A program made the translations under genes and the position numbers. DNA of 64,000 bases from Durio zibethinus. Its lineage: Eukaryota; Streptophyta; Magnoliopsida; Malvales; Malvaceae. The stretch is taken from positions 10,276,183-10,340,182 of the forward strand of contig NW_019167860.1 of assembly GCF_002303985.1 (NCBI RefSeq), in the 5' to 3' direction. A model generated the notes under the pieces. The model saw only the letters and a program-made list of their open reading frames with translations, had not been told where the DNA came from and did not search any database. This document shows, piece by piece, positions 60,979-64,000 of this stretch (the stretch's first letter is position 1; every line of letters begins with the position of its first letter).

Positions 60979-63900
60979 AAGATCACAATTGATATTTGTT
61001 AGGAAGCATTTGAAGGACAGAATTTTAGATATTTGGGCATGCATGATTCATGGCCACATTATCGGATCGGATGACTAAAGTTAAAAACAAAAAAACAGAA
61101 AAATGATTGGTCTAAACAGACATGACTGTGGTCAGTTGGAAGGCTCTCTCAGTCAAAGCAGACAAGGTTACTTGTTGATTACTCGTATTGACGACCAGGT
61201 ATATTTGGATTTTGGCAATACACTTTATTCGTCTCCTTTCACTGTTTGTAAAAATGGCAAGCATGGGATGGCAGCACAGATCTTTGACCTTGTGTCCAAC
61301 AATATGAAAACCAATAGTTATTAATCCGTAAGATTAGTTATAATTTGTTTTATATAAAACATTAAAATTTATATTATATTATAAAAATTATATATTATAA
61401 TTTATATTAATATAAAAATATAAAAAAATATTTTATTAAATTTATATATAATTATTATTAAAATTTTAAATTATATCACTTTTATATATTTTTATATCAT
61501 ATTTATATTATATCATTATATTATATTTTAAATTATTAAATTTAATTTTTAATTAAAAATTTGTTGTCACAATTTAATCAAGATTATATTTTAATAATTA
61601 CATCAATAACATTTTATGACAAACGTATCACATTAAAATAAGTAATTACATGTTCAATTAATTAAATTATTAATCATAAGATATAAAAAGGAGAATCACA
61701 ACTCTCCACTTCATATGTTTTCTCTCTCGTACCATTTTCTTTATTTTTGTGGGCTTATATCTCCATGTTGACGCTCATGGCTGTTTCGGTCGCCAATTAT
61801 GGAAAGAAATGATAAGAAAGAAGAATCCGATGACCAATTAAAGTCCTTTAGTCTCTTCCGGTCTTCACCATCATCACTACTAAAGTTAGCCATTCCCTGA
61901 AATTTTGTCCGCATAGCTTCTTTTTTTTTTTTTTTGTATTTGTATTTGAGATGATCCGATTCAAATTTAAATCATTAAAATAAAAATTTTAATATTTAAT
62001 TAACAAATTACGTAATTATTGATATCTACATAGCTTTAATTCATATAAATTCTATTACAATTAAACCGAGTTATATGCTAAATTTCATGATTCAAAATTG
62101 TTTAAAAAACTTTAAAGAAGAAATTTAACTTAAATATCACTACCATCTTAATATATTGCCTTTTCTCAACATAAATTAATTATAGATTCTTTGTTTAACA
62201 ATATCAATAGATGTTTTCAACAATCACTAGATACCAACCTTTTTATGAACAAATACAGTTAGTATAAAATCTTTTACAGCTATTTATTTATTTTTGCCAA
62301 ATACAACTTACATTTTTAAAGCTACCATATCTTTGACCAAAAGTGTTAGATAACAATCTTAATGTAGCAACTCATATATATTTTATTTTATATAAAAAAT
62401 TGTAATTTAAAAATAAAAATAAGAGTTTCAATTTTAAATTTATTAAATATCATTTAAAAGTAATTATGTAAATTAATTAAATAACATTTGATACAATAAC
62501 TCATATTTTAACCACGAATTAATTGAAATCCTTAGACATTTTCATGTAGAAAAATTATTCAATAATCCATGGGTAAAAATTTTAAATTTAATAATCAAGG
62601 GATTAATTTAGTCACAAATAAATTTTAAACTAATTAATATATAAATATAATAAAAAATTTTAATCTTCATCTATAGAGTGTTAAAAATTCGCTAACGAAT
62701 AATAATTTATTCATGTCCAATCTTATATCTAATATAAATATAAAAGGCAAAGCCTCTAACTAAAATAGAAATAATTTGATGTGGATAATCTACATTTTTT
62801 ACATGCGAAAAATATAAAAAATGTCACGTGTTCTAAATTAATTATGCATTTTTTTAAAATTTAAAATTTAATGATAAAATAAATTTAATTTAAAATAACT
62901 TTTTTTCATTATTATAAAACACATTCAATAATTCTTATTAATATTTATTTTTAAATGATTAATTGATTAAAATAAATTAAGAACCAATTCAAGAGTAATA
63001 ATATATTAAATTAAGAGTAATTTATGTTTTATAATTAGAATAGTCAAATATAATAAGTATTTAATACATTTGAGAAAAATAAAAAAGGAGATTTTGAAAT
63101 TAATGTAATAATGATAATGAAATTAATTTTTTTATCAAATGATAGCTTTTACACTTTTTATAAATTACTCTCATTACTTCCATTTTTAGTTTTTAATTAA
63201 CTTATTATAATAAATATTAAATAACTTTAACACTTTATTAATTTTATATATTATCTTATATAAATATATAAAAATCAAAGCCTTCGACAACAAAAAATTA
63301 TGGTGGATATTCTATTTTTTACATGTGTACAATTATGAATAAACAACATGAGTCATCTAACAAATACCTTTTATTTTATTTTATGCATTTTTAATTTTAA
63401 AACAAATCAATATGCTTTCTTTTAAGTATAAAAAAATCAATATGCTTAATTTAATTTGATTCATTTGTAATGTAAAAAATGTAAATTTATTTAATTTAGA
63501 ATATTACATTTATTCTTTTTAAATATTAATTACTCTTATCTTATCCAAATAAGTTTCAATTCAATTTATAATCAAAGTTAACTGTTTATTGTCCTAAATT
63601 ACTTTCAATTAAATTTTATTTTTAAATTTTCACGCCAATTTCAATATTATAAATAGGAATATGTTTTTATCTATTAGAGATAATAATATTAGATGTTTGT
63701 TCTATAATTCTATTATGTTTCATTTCTCTTTTTTTATTTTTATTTGTTCCATTGATATGTTTATTTTTCTTCCATTTGTTTTATTCCTCTTTATTTCAAA
63801 GTGTAATTTTTTTATTGTTTTTTAATATTAAAATTCATTTTTTAACAAAAAAAAAAAACTAATTTGCTTATAGTTTTTAGAACAATATTAGTATAATATA

Positions 63901-64000
63901 CAAATATGTTGATATGCCTTAAAAATTAATCTAAACATTGCATAAACAATATAAAATAGCTTGCTTTTATTTTATCTTTAGATTTAATTTTTAGTTTATA

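Larger units (their letters stand above)
55868..64000. other. Gene-poor AT-rich region
   Basis: The first 200-300 bp is the TSC10 promoter. Beyond it I found AT-rich DNA, dispersed repeat copies C and D, a TA microsatellite and a tandem duplication, but no gene. ORFs at 58889-59260, 59725-59916, 59921-60121 and 61103-61324 are short, lack recognisable domains and have no exon partners. A less AT-rich island at about 60860-61320 with a G-box may be the upstream region of a gene outside the window. From 61330 to the end the sequence is almost entirely A/T-rich. Confidence 0.5.

Noticed and set aside
1..64000. Search for tRNA, known microRNA and CRISPR-like arrays
   Set aside because: No B-box-like GGTTCRANYCC with a cloverleaf, no recognised conserved miRNA core and no regularly spaced repeats with unique spacers were seen by eye; a covariance-model search would be decisive.

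Overview
The window is nuclear genomic DNA from a flowering plant, most likely a rosid eudicot. The evidence is spliced genes with short GT-AG introns, plant-specific families (CLC nitrate exchanger, UKL uridine kinase/UPRT, LRR receptor pseudokinase, LysM receptor-kinase remnant), AT-rich intergenic DNA, an LTR, MITEs and microsatellites. I cannot name the species. No RNA gene, CRISPR array or prokaryotic system was seen.

Layout. 1-21.6 kb: the 3' part of a vacuolar CLC-a/b-type anion/H+ exchanger (+), a TrmA/RlmD-type RNA uracil methyltransferase (-, 15 exons), a uridine kinase/uracil phosphoribosyltransferase (-, 14 exons), a secreted acid-lipase-like enzyme (-, 9 exons) and an At3g27210-like acylated protein (-, 3 exons). 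21.6-26.7 kb: AT-rich intergenic DNA. 26.7-33 kb: cytosolic ribulose-phosphate 3-epimerase (+, with a 5-nt microexon), a decayed LysM receptor kinase (LYK2-like), and an adenylate kinase-like mitochondrial protein (+) with a MULE-type MITE in its last intron. 33.4-40.7 kb: a C2-domain (EEIG1/EHBP1-type) gene on the minus strand, broken by an approximately 2.3-kb solo LTR inside an exon and by several stops and a frameshift. 44.9-49 kb: an LRR receptor pseudokinase (-). 54.3-55.9 kb: 3-ketodihydrosphingosine reductase TSC10 (-), with a one-base insertion in a G run. 56-64 kb: AT-rich DNA with dispersed repeats and no gene that I can support.

For intact genes I located splice sites by eye and checked that exon lengths sum to a whole number of codons: methyltransferase 512 aa, UKL 466 aa, lipase 415 aa, At3g27210-like 225 aa, epimerase 226 aa, adenylate kinase-like 265 aa, LRR pseudokinase 763 aa. 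From memory, gene order matches parts of Arabidopsis chromosome 3: CLC-b, UKL2 and At3g27210 lie together, and At3g01820 (adenylate kinase), At3g01840 (LYK2) and At3g01850 (epimerase) lie together. The genes are otherwise independent housekeeping, lipid, nucleotide and signalling functions and do not form one system. The most interesting content is genome-evolutionary: gene decay in place, exon disruption by an LTR, MITEs with intact target-site duplications, a microexon and a GC-AG intron.
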